47,166 bases of DNA from NCBI GenBank assembly GCA_903882645.1, contig CAIRXZ010000154.1, positions 1 through 47,166 of the forward strand, in the 5' to 3' direction. The position numbers were made by a program, and so were the translations under genes. This DNA is from an uncultured Acidobacteriia bacterium (GTDB lineage Bacteria > Acidobacteriota > Terriglobia > Bryobacterales > Bryobacteraceae). Of the stretch, positions 44,502 to 47,166 are shown piece after piece (position 1 is the stretch's first letter; each line of letters starts with the position of its first letter). The notes under the pieces were generated by a model that had not been told where the DNA came from, searched no databases, and saw only the letters and a program-made list of their open reading frames with translations.

Positions 44502-44589
44502 GGGGCGTGCCTCTTCCATTCTACCAGTTGAGGCGGCGATTGAAGGTCCGCCGTGGGCGTTTGTGGCTATCATAGCAACAGGTTCATCC

Positions 44590-45795
44590 ATGGAACTCTG
44601 GTTGCGGCGCGGCCTGACTGGCCTGCTGGCTTGCGCGGCGCTGTTCGGGCAGTCCGTCCTGGAACTGCCCTCGGGCCCCGCGCCGGCAAGAACGCCTGCG
44701 TTCGCGCTGCTCGATTCGGCGGATGCCGCGCAGTGGCAAGCCTGGGCCAAGGACTCGGGTTGGCGGGTGATCGTCCCCGGACCGGGCTTGGCGGCGGATG
44801 CCGGCATGGATGCGCGCGTGAAGGCGCTGGCCGCGGCGGTCGAAGACGCCGTGCGGAACGGGGGGGTGGATGCCGCTCGCGTCTACCTGGCGGGCCGCGG
44901 CGCATCTGTGGCGGCGGTGTTCTACGCCGTATCGCGCATGCCGGACGCGTGGGCGGCGGCGTTCGCGCTGGGCGGGTCGCCCCAGCAGGCCATCGACGCC
45001 GGATCGCTGTTCGCCGCGAATTTCACCAACACGCCGATCCTGTGGGCGGGCGCCGCGGAGGGCGACCAAACGCTGGCGGAGAAGCTGAAAGACGCCGGCC
45101 TCAACCTGGAGTGGCGTCCCGCAAACAGCCTGAATATCGCCGGCGTCGTGCAGTGGCTGGCGGAGCGCACCCGCGAGGATTTCCCAATGGCCATCGATTG
45201 CGAGACCAATTCGGTGGCCTTCGCGCGCTGCTATTGGACCCAGGCGGTCAAGTTCGATCCGGCCGAGCGCAACGACGTGCTTCCCACTACGCTCGTCAAG
45301 CCGAGCTCCGGCGCCGCGCTCGACCTGGGCGGCTTCGGTTACAAAGCCGATGACCCCGGGCCCGGCGTGACGGTCGCTTCCCTGCCCGGCAAATACAGCG
45401 GCCCTCTCAAGCTGGGCGACCGCATCGTTGAGCTCGATGGCAAGCCCGTCGGGAGCGCGCGCGAGTACGCCGAAACCATGCGCAACGCCACCGGGGAAAA
45501 GGATGTGGCCATCCTGGTCGAGCGCGCCAAGGAGCGCAAGCGCATCGAGACGCGCATCGTTCTGCCGCGGCGCCAGCCGGCCGTGACCGCGCGGGTGCGG
45601 GCCAAGTACGATCCCGCCTCGAAAGAGATCCAAATCGTCTCGCGCACCGTGACCGCCCTGCGCGTGACCATCCCGCCGCGCTGGCTTCCGGCGACCCTCA
45701 ATTGGAATGGCCTCCCGCTCGAAGAAATCCAAACACCCGGCTGCATCGCGCTCACCATCGAGAATGAGCTGTTGCACTCGGAGAAGTGCCCGTAG
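44590..45795 (+). CDS. Secreted PDZ-domain protein with hydrolase-like N-domain
   Basis: The 401-residue product has a signal peptide (LRRGLTGLLACAALFGQS). Residues about 40-205 follow an alpha/beta-hydrolase plan: ARVYLAGRGASVAAVF aligns with the nucleophile elbow, but Gly stands where Ser is needed, so the site looks dead. Residues about 250-330 form a PDZ domain (GVTVASLPGKYSGPLKLGDRIVELDGKPVGSA). The C-terminal 70 residues are beta-rich. It is probably a periplasmic peptide- or protein-binding factor. Two bases after the start, the ribosome-binding site is weak. Confidence 0.7.
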   Translation: MELWLRRGLTGLLACAALFGQSVLELPSGPAPARTPAFALLDSADAAQWQAWAKDSGWRVIVPGPGLAADAGMDARVKALAAAVEDAVRNGGVDAARVYLAGRGASVAAVFYAVSRMPDAWAAAFALGGSPQQAIDAGSLFAANFTNTPILWAGAAEGDQTLAEKLKDAGLNLEWRPANSLNIAGVVQWLAERTREDFPMAIDCETNSVAFARCYWTQAVKFDPAERNDVLPTTLVKPSSGAALDLGGFGYKADDPGPGVTVASLPGKYSGPLKLGDRIVELDGKPVGSAREYAETMRNATGEKDVAILVERAKERKRIETRIVLPRRQPAVTARVRAKYDPASKEIQIVSRTVTALRVTIPPRWLPATLNWNGLPLEEIQTPGCIALTIENELLHSEKCP

Positions 45796-45807
45796 GACGG
45801 CCTCGCC

Positions 45808-46173
45808 ATGCGGAGACTGACCGCCCGGGAAGCCGCCCGCCGCCTGCTGCGCGCTCCCAGGAGCGCGGCGCGCGACGCCGCCATGCGCAAGGCCATCCGC
45901 CAGATCCCCCGCGGCAAGGTGGCGACCTACGGGCAGGTGGCCGCCGCGGCGGGCTATCCCCTCTATCACCGCCACGTGGCCCAATTACTGCGCCGGGAGG
46001 GCAACGCGCTGCCCTGGCAACGGGTGGTGGGCGCGGGGGGCGCTATCAAGCTGAGGTACGACGCCGGCCTGGAACAGCGAACCCGTCTCGAGATGGAAGG
46101 CGTCCGCTTCCGCGGCAAGCGTGTGGACATGGTGGACCATCAGCACAGGTTCCGAACGTGGGAGTTCGATTGA
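45808..46173 (+). CDS. Alkyltransferase-like protein (MGMT-related, Cys lost)
   Basis: The 121-residue protein has the DNA-binding domain of O6-alkylguanine-DNA alkyltransferase: IPRGKVATYGQVAAAAGYP, HVAQLLRREGNALPWQRVVGAGG. Where the repair enzyme has PCHRV, this has PWQRV, so the acceptor Cys is replaced by Trp. Alkyltransferase-like proteins bind alkylated guanine tightly and hand it to nucleotide excision repair, which fits the presence of uvrB in the window. It starts 13 nt after the PDZ gene and may share its transcript. The first 25 residues are an Arg/Ala-rich extension. Confidence 0.9.
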   Translation: MRRLTAREAARRLLRAPRSAARDAAMRKAIRQIPRGKVATYGQVAAAAGYPLYHRHVAQLLRREGNALPWQRVVGAGGAIKLRYDAGLEQRTRLEMEGVRFRGKRVDMVDHQHRFRTWEFD

Positions 46174-46258
46174 AGCGCGGCGCCGCGGCAGACCGGCAGG
46201 ATTCTGCCCCGTTCGCGGTGACCTTGCTGCCGGAGCCCCTTCCCCGTCCCCGCGCTCG

Positions 46259-46591
46259 TCAGGGTCGCCGGCAATGCGGCCGGTGGAACGCTGGAGAGGG
46301 TGACACGCGCTTGACCGGCGCGTCGCGGTTGAGGTCGATCCAGCGGGTTGGCAGCGCGAGTTCATGCGCATCGAGATGGCCACGCATGATGTGGACGGCC
46401 GGTCGGATCGCCACCTTAACCGTCTCCGATCGGCGCACCCTGACGCTACACGCAACCTCGACCCGCGCGTCGGGAATGACGCCTAAGTTCTGTAGGATGA
46501 ACACGACGAACGGAAAGCCAGTCTCTCTGGGCGACAGACTGGCCAGATCGAAGCCATCTTCTGGCGCCTGTTTACGACGGGACATGGGCAT
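46259..46591 (-). CDS. Small hypothetical protein, possibly truncated
   Basis: About 110 residues (start ATG 46591 or 46585). The middle reads ETGFPFVVFILQNLGVIPDARVEV, then MRGHLDAHELALPTRWIDLNRDAP, which looks like a real conserved core. The last 15 residues (KRVSPSPAFHRPHCRRP) are out of character and may follow a frameshift. No motif allows a functional guess. No ribosome-binding site is clear. Confidence 0.45.
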   Translation of the reverse strand: MPMSRRKQAPEDGFDLASLSPRETGFPFVVFILQNLGVIPDARVEVACSVRVRRSETVKVAIRPAVHIMRGHLDAHELALPTRWIDLNRDAPVKRVSPSPAFHRPHCRRP

Positions 46592-46606
46592 GAAGAACAA
46601 CGTGAG

Positions 46607-46696
46607 CTACGCAAGTTCGCGCTCCGCTTTGACCTCGGCAAGAAGCGCTTGGAAACATTCACTAGAGAGAGATGGCGTTTGCATTAGTCGTCTCAT
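46607..46696 (-). other. Possible 29-codon ORF upstream of the small hypothetical protein
   Basis: On the minus strand an ATG at 46694-46696 opens MRRLMQTPSLSSECFQALLA and ends with TAG at 46607-46609. The reading frame is the same as that of the gene just downstream, so it could be a leader peptide or the interrupted 5' part of that gene. GAGAGAGATG (46665-46674) and CATCTCTCTC (46694-46703) form a 10-bp inverted repeat over its start. Evidence is thin. Confidence 0.25.
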
Positions 46697-46726
46697 CTCT
46701 CTCAACGATGAATAGCTCAATGCCCC

Positions 46727-47146
46727 TTAGTCCGGCACGCAACTCACTTTTCCTGTATCGGGGTTAGTATGGCGATGCTGTCCGGCCGGACATGGTGCGG
46801 CTTGGCCCTGCTGGCCGGTCTGGCCCGTTTGTCCCGCCTGGCCCGTTTGTCCCGCCTGGCCCGTTTGTCCGGCCTGGCCCGTTTGTCCGGCCTGCCCTGC
46901 CTCGCCCGGCTGCCCGGTCTGGCCCGGTTGTCCGGCCTGCCCTGCCTCGCCCGGCTGCCCCGATTGGCCGGGCTGTCCAGCCTGTCCCTGCGCTCCAGGT
47001 TGTCCTTGCTGTGGCGTTGTGTTTGTTGGCTCTATAGCAGAATCTATGGGTAGGATTGGTGGCTCTTGGGGGAATTCGTGGCTGAATCGGTGGGAGTGAA
47101 CCCTCCTGCACCCGACGGGGGGCGCACCCTCTGAGAACCCAAACAA
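46727..47146 (-). CDS. Collagen-like repeat protein, 5' end uncertain
   Basis: About 139 residues, with 23 consecutive Gly-x-x triplets ([19 protein letters not shown] onward), almost all GQA, GQT or GQP, then a Cys-containing tail [21 protein letters not shown]. Collagen-like tracts in bacteria form stalks or filaments. The tail could be a capping or attachment unit. The start is uncertain: the only initiation codon in view is TTG at 47146, and the frame stays open to the end of the window, so the protein may extend further. The N-terminal region before the repeat has no clear signal peptide. Confidence 0.6.
   Translation of the reverse strand: MFGFSEGAPPVGCRRVHSHRFSHEFPQEPPILPIDSAIEPTNTTPQQGQPGAQGQAGQPGQSGQPGEAGQAGQPGQTGQPGEAGQAGQTGQAGQTGQAGQTGQAGQTGQTGQQGQAAPCPAGQHRHTNPDTGKVSCVPD
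46822..46990. repeat. Tandem DNA repeats encoding the collagen-like tract
   Basis: An 18-bp unit (GGCCCGTTTGTCCCGCCT on the plus strand) is repeated about four times near 46822-46893, followed by two copies of a 45-bp unit starting at 46891 and 46936. Near-identical units indicate recent expansion and a length that may vary between strains. Confidence 0.7.
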
Positions 47147-47166
47147 AACCTTTCTGAGAAGGAAAA

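Noticed and set aside
46769-47053. A plus-strand Leu/Arg-rich frame ([11 protein letters not shown]) in the collagen-like region
   Set aside because: It arises from the complementary strand of the Gly-x-x repeats. The minus frame ends in a non-repetitive tail ([11 protein letters not shown]) that looks like real protein.

Overview
The window is a GC-rich bacterial chromosome segment (about 62 % G+C in a sampled coding line, about 50 % in the 13.3-15.3 kb patch). It looks like a soil-type Acidobacteriota genome of the Bryobacterales/Solibacter kind. That placement is an inference from gene content (FecR/DUF6600 protein, Ycf48-like BNR protein, PrsT-like TPR lipoprotein, MacB-type permease with tandem adaptors) and from many short hairpin repeats between genes. 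No marker gene settles the taxonomy. I see no rRNA, tRNA, CRISPR array or transposase.

Layout. 0.2-2.9 kb: a small unknown gene and a large FecR/DUF6600 secreted protein. 3.1-9.7 kb: a tightly overlapped leftward operon for an exported polysaccharide, in order flippase, O-antigen polymerase/ligase, two glycosyltransferases, methyltransferase, third glycosyltransferase. 10-13.1 kb: a Ycf48-like protein, a decayed aldo/keto reductase and a secreted alpha/beta hydrolase. 13.1-15.3 kb: a low-GC pair of unknown membrane proteins bracketed by two directly repeated 36-bp hairpins whose only differences compensate each other. 15.3-16.9 kb: a gene-poor stretch and a MazEF-type toxin-antitoxin pair. 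16.8-22.2 kb: an ArsA-like ATPase with a small CxxC partner, a divergent PadR regulator, a two-component ABC exporter and DNA polymerase IV. 22.5-24.6 kb: flbD-motA-motB, the flagellar stator. 24.8-31.5 kb: a leftward run of uvrB, a secreted unknown, a metallophosphoesterase, a PEBP-family protein and a TPR lipoprotein. 32-38.8 kb: trpD divergent from sucCD, then ndk and the proton-translocating transhydrogenase pntAA-pntAB-pntB. 39.2-44.1 kb: three tandem HlyD-type adaptors and one MacB/FtsX permease, without an ATPase. 44.3-47.2 kb: a PDZ protein, an alkyltransferase-like protein and a collagen-like protein.

Central metabolism is represented by sucCD, ndk, pnt and trpD, genome maintenance by uvrB, dinB and the alkyltransferase-like protein, and the envelope by the polysaccharide operon, efflux operons and secreted proteins. 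The observations I would follow first are the in-frame amber codon that cuts pntB exactly between its membrane and NADP(H) domains, the compensatory hairpin repeats around the unknown membrane pair, the two near-identical ~110-bp cloverleaf-forming elements in opposite orientation, and the mazE control region in which one long palindrome holds the -10 box and the ribosome-binding site. I did not find a clearly new multi-gene system. The 13.1-15.3 kb cassette is the nearest candidate.
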